Shown here one piece after another: positions 43,751-51,860 of a DNA stretch of 64,000 nucleotides. The position numbers and the translations under genes are program-made. The notes beneath the pieces were generated by a model. That model saw only the letters and a list, made by a program, of their open reading frames with translations. It ran no database searches and was not told the origin of the DNA. Position 1 is the first letter of the stretch, and every line of letters begins with the position of its first letter. Origin of the DNA: Actinophytocola oryzae (GTDB lineage: Bacteria > Actinomycetota > Actinomycetes > Mycobacteriales > Pseudonocardiaceae); contig NZ_SOCP01000004.1 of assembly GCF_004364325.1 (NCBI RefSeq), positions 620,001 to 684,000 on the forward strand. Reading direction: 5' to 3'.

Positions 43751-43762
43751 GTACGTACGTAC
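43751..43762. promoter_or_regulatory. Palindrome GTACGTACGTAC upstream of tam
   Basis: A perfect 12-base palindrome, flanked by AGCA and TGCT, 25 bases before the methyltransferase start. It stands out by base composition and is a candidate operator; no regulator is adjacent. Confidence 0.4.
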
Positions 43763-43786
43763 GGTTTGCTATGAGAGGCGCGCGTC

Positions 43787-44551
43787 ATGTGGGATCCCGC
43801 CAAGTACCTCGCGTTCACCGACCACCGCTCGCGGCCGTTCTTCGACCTCGTCGCCAGGATCTCCGCCGACGCGCCCCGACGTGTCGTCGACCTGGGCTGT
43901 GGGCCGGGCAACCTGACCGAGACGCTGGCGAAGCGGTGGCCGGACGCGGCGTTGGAGGCATCCGACTCGTCGCCGGAGATGGTGGCCGCGGCGCGTGAGC
44001 GGGGGATCGACGCGTCCGTGCTGGACGTCCGTGAGTGGCAGCCCGCGCCGAACACGGACGTCGTGGTGTCGAACGCCGTCCTGCAGTGGGTACCGGGGCA
44101 CGACGAGCTGCTGGCGCGCTGGGTGAAGCAGCTGCCGCACGGCGCGTGGCTGGCCTTCCAGGTGCCCGGCAACTTCGACGCGCCGTCGCACCTGCGGACC
44201 CGTGAGCTGGCCGGCTCGGACGCGTGGCATGACCGGCTGGCCTCGCTGGTGCTGCGTGAGGACGACGCCGTGCTCGACCCCGGCGGCTACGCGGCGATCC
44301 TGTCGGACGCGGGCTGCGAGGTCGACGCGTGGGAGACCACGTACCTGCAGCGTCTGACAGGGGAGGACCCGGTGCTGGAGTGGGTCACCGGCACCGCTCT
44401 GCGCCCGATCCGCAACGTCCTTCCGGACGACGAGTGGCAGCGGTTCCGCGCCGAGCTGGCGCCCCTGCTGCGAGCCGACTACCCGCGGCGCGCCGACGGC
44501 ACGACCTGGTTCCCGTTCCGCCGCGTCTTCGTGGTCGCCAGGACCCCCTGA
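43787..44551 (+). CDS. tam: Trans-aconitate 2-methyltransferase
   Basis: The 254-residue protein starts [20 protein letters not shown] and has the SAM-binding motif [20 protein letters not shown], then [19 protein letters not shown]. Both the N terminus and the length match Tam, which methylates trans-aconitate with SAM to relieve inhibition of aconitase. It is alone, with a palindrome upstream and a strong hairpin after the stop. Confidence 0.92.
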   Translation: MWDPAKYLAFTDHRSRPFFDLVARISADAPRRVVDLGCGPGNLTETLAKRWPDAALEASDSSPEMVAAARERGIDASVLDVREWQPAPNTDVVVSNAVLQWVPGHDELLARWVKQLPHGAWLAFQVPGNFDAPSHLRTRELAGSDAWHDRLASLVLREDDAVLDPGGYAAILSDAGCEVDAWETTYLQRLTGEDPVLEWVTGTALRPIRNVLPDDEWQRFRAELAPLLRADYPRRADGTTWFPFRRVFVVARTP

Positions 44552-44558
44552 GACGAGC

Positions 44559-44592
44559 GCGGCGCCCCTCGGGAAACGTCGAGGGGCGCCGC
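44559..44592. terminator. Bidirectional terminator between tam and the MMPL gene
   Basis: GCGGCGCCCCTCG (44559-44571) pairs perfectly with CGAGGGGCGCCGC (44580-44592) around an eight-base GGAAACGT-type loop. It lies between convergent genes and can serve both. Confidence 0.85.
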
Positions 44593-44597
44593 GAGGG

Positions 44598-46757
44598 TCA
44601 CGCGACCGGAGCCGGGTCGCGTGGTTGTTCCGCGGCGGGCTCCTTCGCCCGGTCGCCGTGGCCTGGCCACCAGGCGGCGTGGCCGAGCAACGCCGTCACG
44701 CTGGGCACCAGGAACATCGACATCACGAACGCCGCCAGCAGGATGCCGAGCGACACCGCGAAGCCCATCTCCATCAGGAACGACACGCCGGCCAGCAGCA
44801 TCGACGCGAACGTGCCCGCCAGGATGAGTCCCGCCGCGCCGACCGACGGCCCGCCGTGCTCGACCGCGAGGTCGGCGGCCTTGCGCGGGTCGTTGCCGAG
44901 CTTCGCCTCCTCACGCAACCTGGCGATCATCAGGATGTTGTAGTCCGTGCCGATCGCCACCACGAACAGGTAGACGAGCATCGGCAGCATGAACGACACA
45001 CCGGGCCGCCCGCCGATGCCCTGGAAGGCGATCACCGTCGCACCCATCGTGCTGAAGAAGCCGAGCACCACGGCCAGCATCAGGTAGATCGGCGCGACGA
45101 TGCTGCGCAGCATCAGCCCGAGCACGATCGCGATGAGCACGCCGGCGACCGGGAAGATCACCCACAGGTCGCGGTTGTTGGCGTGCCGGATGTCGGCGAA
45201 GGCCGAGGTCAGGCCGCCGACGTAGGCCTTGGCGCCGTCCGGGGCACGCTCGTGCGCCACGTCCCGCAGCTGCCCGTCGACCAGGTCGAGCGACGAGTTC
45301 GCGTACGGGCTCGTGTCCAGCAGGAGGTCGATCTTGGCGATCGTGCCGTCCTTGCTGATCGTGGCCAGGTCGCGGGTCGGTCCCGGCATCACGCCGCCGA
45401 CACCCGGCACCGCGTCCAGCTCCTTCGCGTAGGAGTTGAGCGCGTCCTTGTCGAGCTGTCCGCTCTGCGCCTTCACGTAGACCGACGTCGGGTTGAGTGC
45501 GCCGGAGGGGAAGCCGATCTGCATGTAGTCCAGGCCGCGGGCCGACTCGGTGTCGCTCGGCAGCTGACCCGTCTGGTCGTAGTCGGTGTTGAAGCCGAAC
45601 ATGCCGAGCGCCAGCGCGACCATCACCCCGGCGGACGCGACCGCCACGACGCCAGGGCGGCGACCGGTGAACTTGCCGAGCCGCTGGAAGGTCGAGCCCT
45701 TCGGGACGCGCTGCCAGGACTTCGACGGCCAGAACACCTTGGTGCCGAGCAGTGAGACGACGGCGGGGATGAGCGTGACCGCCGCGACGGCCATGAGCGC
45801 GACGGCGATCGACAGCCCGGGTCCGAAGCTGGTGAACGCGCCGAACACGGCCAGCAGCAACGCCATGAACGCGATGATGATGGCGGCGGCCGCGGACGCG
45901 ATGACCTCGCCGACCCGTGCGACGGCCGCGACCAGCGCGGTCTTCGGGTCGTCCCCGGCACGAAGGCGTTCGCGGAACCGGAACAGCAGGAACACGATGT
46001 AGTCGGTGCCGACGCCGTACAGCACGATCGTCATCACGATCTGGACGGACTGGTCGACCTGGAAGTCGAGTGCCTGTGCGAGCCACGCGACCAGCCCCGG
46101 CGCGATGGCGCTGACCAGGCCGACGGTGAAGATCGGCAGGATCGCGGCGAGCGGGCTGCGGTAGATGAGCAGCAACAGGCCGATGATCAGCACGATGGTG
46201 GCCGCGCCGACGATCAGGAGCGCGGTGTCGAAGGCGTTGGCGTTGTCGGCGAGCATGGCGACGTCACCGGTCACCGCGTACTCGAGGTCGGTGCCCTTGG
46301 TCGCGTCGGTGGCCTGCGCGCGGACGTCCTTGACCACCTCGACGAGGGCGGGGTCGTCCCCCTTGCCCTCGAACGCGACGCTGACGAGCTGGACCTTCTC
46401 GTTGGGGGAGCGGGTCAGGTCACCCGTCACCACACGCTCGACGTGATCGAGGTTCGCACCTTCGAGTGCTTTTCCGAGGTCGGCGATCGTGGTCCGATCA
46501 CCCTCGGTCAGCACCTGGTTGTCCTGCCGCTTGACCACGATCGTCGCGCTGGCCTGGTTGTTCTGGCCGAAGGCCTGCTTCGCGAGGTCGCCCGCCTGCA
46601 CCGACTCGTAGTCCGCAGGAAGGAAGTTGGCCTGGTCGCTGGTCGTCACGTCGGACAGCGTCGGCGCGAGGGCCACGATCGCGATCGAGACGAGCACCCA
46701 GCCCGCGATGACCTTCCACGGATTGTGCACGACCAGGCGACCCAGTCGTTCGAACAT
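44598..46757 (-). CDS. MMPL/RND-family membrane exporter
   Basis: The 719-residue protein has one membrane helix near the N terminus (WKVIAGWVLVSIAIVALAP), a large outside loop, five helices with GVGTDYIVFLLFRFRERL, then a repeat of this plan with IGTDYNILMIARLREEAK. The GTDY motifs at equivalent helices carry the proton-relay Asp-Tyr pairs of MmpL transporters. ATG 46757 follows AGGGGGAGG. It is divergent from a TetR regulator and may export a lipid or drug; the substrate is unknown. Confidence 0.94.
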   Translation of the reverse strand: MFERLGRLVVHNPWKVIAGWVLVSIAIVALAPTLSDVTTSDQANFLPADYESVQAGDLAKQAFGQNNQASATIVVKRQDNQVLTEGDRTTIADLGKALEGANLDHVERVVTGDLTRSPNEKVQLVSVAFEGKGDDPALVEVVKDVRAQATDATKGTDLEYAVTGDVAMLADNANAFDTALLIVGAATIVLIIGLLLLIYRSPLAAILPIFTVGLVSAIAPGLVAWLAQALDFQVDQSVQIVMTIVLYGVGTDYIVFLLFRFRERLRAGDDPKTALVAAVARVGEVIASAAAAIIIAFMALLLAVFGAFTSFGPGLSIAVALMAVAAVTLIPAVVSLLGTKVFWPSKSWQRVPKGSTFQRLGKFTGRRPGVVAVASAGVMVALALGMFGFNTDYDQTGQLPSDTESARGLDYMQIGFPSGALNPTSVYVKAQSGQLDKDALNSYAKELDAVPGVGGVMPGPTRDLATISKDGTIAKIDLLLDTSPYANSSLDLVDGQLRDVAHERAPDGAKAYVGGLTSAFADIRHANNRDLWVIFPVAGVLIAIVLGLMLRSIVAPIYLMLAVVLGFFSTMGATVIAFQGIGGRPGVSFMLPMLVYLFVVAIGTDYNILMIARLREEAKLGNDPRKAADLAVEHGGPSVGAAGLILAGTFASMLLAGVSFLMEMGFAVSLGILLAAFVMSMFLVPSVTALLGHAAWWPGHGDRAKEPAAEQPRDPAPVA

Positions 46758-46818
46758 GGTTCCTCCCCCTTGTGATGCCCCCTGTGGAGATACCGTCCCC
46801 CAGTCGGGTGAACGGAGT

Positions 46819-46836
46819 CTACCTGCCGCACGGTAG
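46819..46836. promoter_or_regulatory. Candidate TetR operator between MMPL and tetR
   Basis: CTACC and GGTAG are separated by TGCCGCAC, with further symmetry from ACCT and AGGT inside the same stretch. It is 61 bases before the MMPL start and 74 before the regulator, in the divergent gap. Confidence 0.5.
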
Positions 46837-46910
46837 GTGAGTTCGCGTGAGGGGTTGAGCTGGCGGAACGCTAACGTGGGCGGGCTGAGAAAGTGCTGAG
46901 GAGGACGCGG

Positions 46911-47501
46911 ATGGACGGGGACACCCGCGAGACGATTCGTGCGGTAGCCCTGGAGCTGTTCTCCACCAAGGGCTTCGAGCAGACGAGCCTGCGGGAGATC
47001 GCCGAGCGGGTCGGCCTGACGAAGGCGTCTCTGTACTACCACTACTCGTCCAAGCAGTCGTTGCTGCTCGCGGTGGTCGAGCCGGTGCTCACGGGCTGGC
47101 GAGCCATCGGCGACGACGCCGGAGGCCTCGCGCACACACCGCCGAACGTGCGGCACGTGGTGGAGCGGTGCCTCGACGTCCTGCTGCGCAACCGCGCGAT
47201 CGTCGGGGTCTTCCAGCGGGACCCGGCCGGCGTGGCCGTGGTCGCCAAGTCGCTGTGGGAGGACTCGCTCGAGCTGGGGCGCAGGCTCGTCGGCTGGCTC
47301 GCCGGCCCGGCGCCGACCACGGCCGACCGTTTGCGTGCGGTGGCCGCGATGGAGGTGCTCGGCGCGGTGCTGACCTCCGCGACGTACGGTCTGGCCGACG
47401 TGGCCGAGGCGGAGCTGCGGGAGGTGCTGCTGCAGGCGGCGCTGAACGTGCTCGGTGTGCCCGGTGAACCCGAAGAGTCCGAAATGCGTAGTGCGGGTTG
47501 A
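46911..47501 (+). CDS. TetR-family regulator of the MMPL gene
   Basis: The 196-residue protein begins MDGDTRETIRAVALELFSTK and has a canonical TetR helix-turn-helix (QTSLREIAERVGLTKASLYY, HYSSKQSLLLAVV), followed by a helical ligand-binding domain. ATG 46911 is six bases after GAGGAGG. Its divergent position and the palindrome in the gap indicate that it represses the MMPL exporter. Confidence 0.92.
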   Translation: MDGDTRETIRAVALELFSTKGFEQTSLREIAERVGLTKASLYYHYSSKQSLLLAVVEPVLTGWRAIGDDAGGLAHTPPNVRHVVERCLDVLLRNRAIVGVFQRDPAGVAVVAKSLWEDSLELGRRLVGWLAGPAPTTADRLRAVAAMEVLGAVLTSATYGLADVAEAELREVLLQAALNVLGVPGEPEESEMRSAG

Positions 47502-47529
47502 CCCTGCTCCCCACGCTTAGGACTCATCG

Positions 47530-48408
47530 ATGATTCGACGCGTAGGTGTTGTACTGGCTGTCCTGCTCGTCCTGTCGCCGGCCACCGCGGCCGCGACCCA
47601 GGCACCGACGACCATCGCCCTGCCGCCGGGCTTCCGGCCGGAGGGCATCGCGATCGGCCACGCGCCGGTCGCCTTCCTCGGCTCCCTCGCCGACGGCGAC
47701 ATCTACCGGGTCGACCTGAGGACCGGCAACGGTCGGGTCGTCAGCGAGGGACCCGGCACGCCGTCGGTGGGGATGAAGCTCGACGACCACGGCAGGCTGT
47801 TCGTGTCCGGCGGTGTCGCGGGCAACGCACGGGTGATCGACACGCGGAACGGCAGGGTCCTGGAGAGCCACCAGTTGGCGACCGGCACGACGTTCGTCAA
47901 CGACGTCGCCCTGGTCGGCGGGTCGGCGTGGTTCACGGACTCGAACAACCCGGTGCTGTACCGGCTGACGTGCGGCCGCGTGAAGAACGTCCCGATCACG
48001 GGCGACTTCGTGTACGGGGAGGGCCTGAACGCGAACGGCATCGCGCCGACCCCGGACGGCCGCGGCCTGCTGGTGGTGTCGTCGAACACGGGCAAGCTGT
48101 ACACGATCGGGTTCAACGGCGTGTCCCGCGAGGTGGCGCTGGACTACACCCTCACGAACGGCGACGGGCTGCTGCTGTCCGGCCGGACGCTGTACGTGGT
48201 GCAGAACCGCCTGAACACGGTCGCGGTGCTGAAGCTGGACCGTGGCGCGACGACTGCGACGCTCGAGAGGACCGTGACGGACGCGCGCTTCGACGTGCCG
48301 ACAACGGTCGCGTCCCTCGGAGGGCGCCTGTACCTGCCGAATGCCCGCTTCACGACCACCCCGACGCCGACCACCGAGTACCAGGTGGTGGCGATCCCGC
48401 GTCCGTGA
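47530..48408 (+). CDS. Secreted SMP-30/NHL-like beta-propeller protein
   Basis: The 292-residue protein has a signal peptide (MIRRVGVVLAVLLVLSPATA, cleavage after AAA-TQ) and repeated propeller blades with GIAIG, GDIYRVDLRTG, GRLFVSGG, RVIDTRNGRV, WFTDSNNPVLYRL and LYTIGFNG. This resembles SMP-30/gluconolactonase-like or NHL proteins in the extracytoplasmic space. A single Cys remains after processing. No enzyme activity can be assigned. It begins 28 bases after the TetR gene. Confidence 0.82.
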   Translation: MIRRVGVVLAVLLVLSPATAAATQAPTTIALPPGFRPEGIAIGHAPVAFLGSLADGDIYRVDLRTGNGRVVSEGPGTPSVGMKLDDHGRLFVSGGVAGNARVIDTRNGRVLESHQLATGTTFVNDVALVGGSAWFTDSNNPVLYRLTCGRVKNVPITGDFVYGEGLNANGIAPTPDGRGLLVVSSNTGKLYTIGFNGVSREVALDYTLTNGDGLLLSGRTLYVVQNRLNTVAVLKLDRGATTATLERTVTDARFDVPTTVASLGGRLYLPNARFTTTPTPTTEYQVVAIPRP

Positions 48409-48466
48409 TTTCCACGATCGAGTGGTGTCGGGAGCCGGCCGCACACCGGCCCCCGTCACACTCGAC

Positions 48467-48631
48467 ATGAAGCGTGATGAGATGTGGAAGGACCCGAGAG
48501 TCGATGCGTTCATCGCCCGACTGCGCGAGGTCGCGCCGGAGCTGACCGAGGAGCAGATCGAGAACATCCGCCGGACAGCAACCGGTCCACCTATTGTGGA
48601 ACCCTGGTTGGAAACCCCTCGTCAGGGGTGA
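48467..48631 (+). CDS. Small hypothetical protein next to tRNA-Asn
   Basis: A 54-residue frame, MKRDEMWKDPRVDAFIARLR then EVAPELTEEQIENIRRTATG, with one or two good amphipathic helices and protein-like codon use. No ribosome binding site is obvious. The last ten codons coincide with the terminator hairpin of the convergent tRNA-Asn, so it may be real but short, or a chance frame. Confidence 0.45.
   Translation: MKRDEMWKDPRVDAFIARLREVAPELTEEQIENIRRTATGPPIVEPWLETPRQG
48614..48629 (-). terminator. Terminator of tRNA-Asn
   Basis: On the minus strand ACCCCT-GACG-AGGGGT is followed by TTTCC, five bases after the tRNA 3' end. Confidence 0.7.
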
Positions 48632-48633
48632 TG

Positions 48634-48706
48634 CTCCTCCAGCTGGACTCGAACCAGCAACCCTTCGATTAACAGTCGAATGCTCTGCCAATTGAGCTAT
48701 GGAGGA
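48634..48706 (-). tRNA. tRNA-Asn (GTT)
   Basis: The minus strand folds into a full cloverleaf: acceptor TCCTCCA/TGGAGGA, D stem GCTC/GAGC, anticodon stem TTCGA/TCGAA with loop CTGTTAA (anticodon GTT), T arm GCTGG-TTCGAGT-CCAGC and discriminator G. CCA is not encoded. Confidence 0.95.
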
Positions 48707-48818
48707 TCGCGCGCCGAACTCCGTCCGGCGAGAAGTAACTCTAGCGCACGGCCGGACGTGCCCTGCACAGGGGAGTCCCCTGGGGGATGATGGACGGACA
48801 GAGCGGAGGCGAGGACAC

Positions 48819-49052
48819 ATGAAGACGTTCATCCTGGGCGCCGCGATCGGCTACGTGTTGGGGGCGAAGGCCGGTCGCGGCCGGTACGACCAGATCATGC
48901 GGACCTATCGCAGGATCGCCGACCATCCGGCCGTGCAAGGTGCAGCCGGCATCGCAAGGGCCAAGGTCGGGGAGAAGACCGGCCTGGGCAACCGTCACAA
49001 GACCCACGCACAGAGCAACGGTCTGCGTGAGCCTGCCCTCAACAGGTCGTGA
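48819..49052 (+). CDS. Small conserved membrane-associated protein (YtxH-like)
   Basis: The 77-residue protein begins MKTFILGAAIGYVLGAKAGR, a Gly-rich hydrophobic segment, followed by RGRYDQIMRTYRRIADHPAV, an arrangement seen in many short actinobacterial proteins and similar to YtxH stress proteins. GGAGG lies about eight bases upstream of ATG 48819. It overlaps the deaminase-like gene by 26 bases. Function unknown. Confidence 0.8.
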   Translation: MKTFILGAAIGYVLGAKAGRGRYDQIMRTYRRIADHPAVQGAAGIARAKVGEKTGLGNRHKTHAQSNGLREPALNRS

Positions 49053-50016
49053 CCTCGCGAAGCTGCCGAAGGCGCAGCTTCATCTGCACCTGACAGGCGC
49101 CATGCGGCCGGCCACGCTCACCGAGCTGGCCGGCCGTTACGGCGTCTCGGTACCGCAGCCGCTGCCGTCCGCCGCCGGTACGTGGGCGGCGTTCCAGTCT
49201 CGCTATGACGCGTCCCGAGCCGCGCTGCGCACGGCCGAGGACATCGCGCGGGTCATCGCGGAGGCGGCCGAGGACGACGCGCGGGACGGGTGCGGGTGGC
49301 TGGAGATCCAGGTGGATCCGACGTCGTACGCGCCGGTGTTCGGTGGTCTGGAGCCGGCGTTGGAGGCTGTGCTGGCCGGGGCCGCCGCGGCTCCGGTGTC
49401 GGTGGGGGTGCTGGTGGCGTCCAGCTGGCAGCGGTCCCCTGCTCATGCTGCCGTGTTGGCCCGCCTCGCGTCCCGGTACGCGGGCGTTGTCGGGTTCGGC
49501 CTGTCGAACGACGAGCGTGGTGCCGACGTGGGTGACTTCGCGCCGGCGTTCGAGGTGGTGCGCGACGCGGGTCTGCTGGCGGCGCCTCATTCGGGGTTCT
49601 ACACGTCGGCGGCGCATGTGCGGTCCTGCGTGGAGCTTTTGGGTGCTTCCCGGATCGGGCACGGTACGTCGGCCGCGGCGGATCCTGCCGTGGTGGAGTT
49701 GCTGGCGTCGCGTGGGGTGGCGCTGGAGATCTGTCCGACGTCGTACCCGCCGTTCGGCGTGCACGAGCTGTCCGGGATTCCGCTGAGGACGTTCCTGGCG
49801 GCTGGGGTTCCGGTGGCGTTGTCGACGGATGATCCGTTGCTGTTCGGGGTGGGGCTCGCTGACCAGTACGGGATCTGCCGGGAGGCGCTGGGGCTGACGG
49901 ACGAGGAGCTGGCATCGATCGCGTCGTCCGGCATCCGGGCGTCGGCGGCGCCTGCGGAGCTGAAGGCGCGCCTGCTGGCGGAGGTCGCCGACTGGCTTGC
50001 GGACGGCGCCCAGTAG
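49027..50016 (+). CDS. Adenosine deaminase-like protein with altered active site
   Basis: The 329-residue protein follows the adenosine deaminase barrel: LAKLPKAQLHLHLTGAMRPA at the N terminus (His19, His21), LLGASRIGHGTSAAADP, ALEICPTSYPPFGVHELSGI and VALSTDDPLLFGV. However, the catalytic HAGE is replaced by HSGF (Phe191 where the proton-shuttling Glu should be), and HxHLDG reads HLHLTG. The metal site seems present, so binding of a purine-like ligand is possible but ordinary deamination is doubtful. GTG 49027 starts inside the previous gene. Confidence 0.8.
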   Translation: MSLPSTGRDLAKLPKAQLHLHLTGAMRPATLTELAGRYGVSVPQPLPSAAGTWAAFQSRYDASRAALRTAEDIARVIAEAAEDDARDGCGWLEIQVDPTSYAPVFGGLEPALEAVLAGAAAAPVSVGVLVASSWQRSPAHAAVLARLASRYAGVVGFGLSNDERGADVGDFAPAFEVVRDAGLLAAPHSGFYTSAAHVRSCVELLGASRIGHGTSAAADPAVVELLASRGVALEICPTSYPPFGVHELSGIPLRTFLAAGVPVALSTDDPLLFGVGLADQYGICREALGLTDEELASIASSGIRASAAPAELKARLLAEVADWLADGAQ

Positions 50017-50033
50017 GATTGCCCACCAAACTG

Positions 50034-50110
50034 GGGGCGGTAGCTCAGTTGGTCAGAGCAGAGGACTCATAATCCTTTGGCCGTGGGTTCGAGCCCCACT
50101 CGCCCCACCA
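50034..50110 (+). tRNA. tRNA-Met (CAT), CCA encoded
   Basis: Acceptor GGGGCGG pairs with TCGCCCC, discriminator A, then CCA at 50108-50110. D arm GCTC/GAGC, anticodon stem GAGGA/TCCTT with loop CTCATAA (anticodon CAT), T arm GTGGG-TTCGAGC-CCCAC. CAT could also belong to tRNA-Ile2; the initiator is excluded because the first pair is G-C. Accessory genes begin directly after it. Confidence 0.93.
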
Positions 50111-50127
50111 AACCACGCGTATTCACA

Positions 50128-50160
50128 CCACGCCAAGAGAGATCATCTCTCTTGGCGTGG
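50128..50160 (+). terminator. Strong terminator after tRNA-Met
   Basis: CCACGCCAAGAGAGAT and ATCTCTCTTGGCGTGG are a perfect 16-base inverted repeat separated by one base, followed by TTTCGTTTT. It is a good intrinsic terminator on the plus strand. Confidence 0.88.
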
Positions 50161-50462
50161 TTTCGTTTTGCGCGCCGTTCTGACCGCCCAGACTGCCCCT
50201 GATCTCGTGAAACGCCGTTCGTGGCCGCTCAGCTGGCCGCGTTCGAGCGGCACAGCACGTCCAGGCACGGCCAACCCGTGCCGCACACCAGGCAGAGCCC
50301 GGCACGTTCGCTGGGCTTATGCCTGCGTAGCGCCACGACCAACTATTCTTACTGCGACACCGACTGCAGCACGTCGTCCTCGTGACGCCGATGCCTGCCG
50401 CCGCGTGTCTGCTCCGGTAGTTCGACCGTGTGCATCACGTCCCGGAAGTCCCGGCGGTGCTG
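50161..50462. other. Gene-free stretch at the start of the accessory region
   Basis: No integrase, no second copy of the tRNA 3' end and no protein-like frame were found here. Translations in all frames are short or composition-driven. Confidence 0.5.
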
Positions 50463-50708
50463 TTACCCCTGTACGGCAACGCTTTGATGGTCATGCGGCC
50501 GTGGCTCCCCCCGGTGATAGGGCGGTGAGATGCAGAGCCGATTGCGCTGTTCGGCACGCAGCCACTCCCATGCTTCTTGTGCCGCGAAGCGGGCGTATTT
50601 CTGCTCGCGGAGTTCGTCCATGACCAGCCAACCGACACCCCACAAGACGAACGGCCAGATAGTCACGGTGGCCAGCAGGTACAGCAGCAACTTGTCCATG
50701 CGCGTCAC
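50463..50708 (-). CDS. Small membrane protein
   Basis: The 81-residue protein begins VTRMDKLLLYLLATVTIWPF and has one hydrophobic segment of about 25 residues (LLLYLLATVTIWPFVLWGVGWLV), then a charged helix (DELREQKYARFAAQEAWEWL). It overlaps the upstream gene by four bases (GTGA), so it is the last member of a minus-strand operon. No known family recognised. Confidence 0.65.
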   Translation of the reverse strand: MTRMDKLLLYLLATVTIWPFVLWGVGWLVMDELREQKYARFAAQEAWEWLRAEQRNRLCISPPYHRGEPRPHDHQSVAVQG

Positions 50709-51070
50709 ACCGGACGCTGCTGTGGGGTGGTCTGCTCGGCAGCAGAGATAGCAGCTCGTCGTTGCTCGTCGGCCCGCTCCAGGACCGACAACCCGGCGCG
50801 AACCAGCTGCATACCAAGGTCCTGGTCGGCGTCCGGGCTGCTCGGTGGTGTGCGTCCGGTGTCGGCGTCGAGGTGTTCCAGTACGTACCGGCCCACCCGC
50901 GTGTTGAGGTTGGCCAGGTCCGCTACGAGCTGCTTGTCGACGTGCAAGCGGTCATCGCCTCGCACAAGATGGCCGTGGTCGTCGCAATGTTCCGCTGAGC
51001 TGGGTACGACGGGCGGCTGGGTTGGTGGGCGCACGCGCGTTTCGTCACTGCGGCGTCCGTCGGAGGTCAT
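50705..51070 (-). CDS. Hypothetical protein with LxxLNxRxGxYxLxxL motif
   Basis: The 121-residue protein starts MTSDGRRSDETRVRPPTQPP and has a helical core, VDKQLVADLANLNTRVGRYV then LEHLDADTG. The same core recurs in another gene of this window (59327-59608, LIAELGKLNERLGHYILRYL), so these are paralogues of an unnamed family. ATG 51070 overlaps the stop of the dTMP kinase-like gene (TAATG). Its function is unknown; repeated presence next to XRE regulators suggests it belongs with them. Confidence 0.7.
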   Translation of the reverse strand: MTSDGRRSDETRVRPPTQPPVVPSSAEHCDDHGHLVRGDDRLHVDKQLVADLANLNTRVGRYVLEHLDADTGRTPPSSPDADQDLGMQLVRAGLSVLERADEQRRAAISAAEQTTPQQRPV

Positions 51071-51723
51071 TAGCACGCAGCCTCCTTCGCGGCCGGGAGC
51101 GTTCGCAGGTGATCGCGGATGGCCGCCGCGGTTTGCTGCGGTTCGCGGCTGGTGCAGTCGATGCGCAGGGTGGTGTAGCCGACGGCGTTCAGGCAGCTGG
51201 TCGCGTGCTGGTAGTACGCGACTTCGGTGTGGCTGCTGTCGGGCAGCAGCTGGAAGCGGTTGTGTGCCCCTCGGGCTTCGAGCCGTTCGGCGATGACGTG
51301 GGGTTTGGCCTCCAGGATGACCGCCAAGTCGGGCCGCCTGGCGCGTGCGTTGAGCTGCCACAGGAATTCCGGGTCGACGTCATCGAAGCGCTGTATGACG
51401 AGCCCGGAGGCGACGTAGCGGTCAGAGATGACGAGGTGTCCGGCGCGGAGGTACGGCTCAATCTCGGTCTCGATGTGGTGGTAGCGGTCAGCCGCGTACA
51501 GGCAAGCCAGGGCGTTGCCCCTCACGGTCGCTGTGAGCGTTGCCGCCACTTTCCCGATCGGTCCGCCTGAGGGTTCGGCGGTGACGTGTACTTGTTCGCC
51601 TTCGGCGGCAAGCAGTTGGGCAAGATGCCGCACGATGGTGGTCTTGCCAGCACCACCGGGACCGTCGACGCTGACGAACAGGCCGGGCCGGAGACTAGTG
51701 CCGCGTCCAGGCGAGGAGGGCAC
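51070..51723 (-). CDS. Thymidylate kinase-like protein
   Basis: The 217-residue protein has P-loop DGPGGAGKTTIVRHLAQLLA, the DR(Y/F) motif VISDRYVASGLVIQRFDDVD and VILEAKPHVIAERLEARG, the layout of dTMP kinases (Tmk), which make dTDP from dTMP. In the P-loop GPGGAGKT replaces the common G-EGAGKST/T. GTG 51723 has GGAGA just upstream; a longer GTG at 51861 would add a low-complexity tail. It is unlikely to be the housekeeping copy: it lies in an accessory operon with an exonuclease and a radical SAM protein. Confidence 0.78.
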   Translation of the reverse strand: MPSSPGRGTSLRPGLFVSVDGPGGAGKTTIVRHLAQLLAAEGEQVHVTAEPSGGPIGKVAATLTATVRGNALACLYAADRYHHIETEIEPYLRAGHLVISDRYVASGLVIQRFDDVDPEFLWQLNARARRPDLAVILEAKPHVIAERLEARGAHNRFQLLPDSSHTEVAYYQHATSCLNAVGYTTLRIDCTSREPQQTAAAIRDHLRTLPAAKEAAC

Positions 51724-51860
51724 GTTTCTCCGCGGCCCAGGCGGCCGCTGGCGGCGTTGCCGGAAAGCCCGAGTACAACCCGGTACGAGCGGCTTCCCGG
51801 CGCCTTGCCAGCGACCACCTGGATCCACGGATAAACGACCCTCCCCACCTGGACACGGCA

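Noticed and set aside
41215..44172. Open frame of nearly 1,000 codons opposite dnaG
   Set aside because: It is antisense to dnaG and its neighbours; the translation has no domain, and the high GC content makes such frames common.
49997..50460. Frames across the tRNA and its terminator
   Set aside because: They read through a clear tRNA and hairpin and have Arg/Ala/Pro-biased translations.
50111..50462. Attachment-site copy of the tRNA-Met 3' end
   Set aside because: No repeat of the T-arm/acceptor sequence was seen here or near 61.7 kb.
51695..51860. Extra small gene between the exonuclease and the dTMP kinase-like gene
   Set aside because: One frame (ending AWAAEKRALLAWTRH) looks mildly protein-like, but it lacks a convincing start and overlaps the kinase start.
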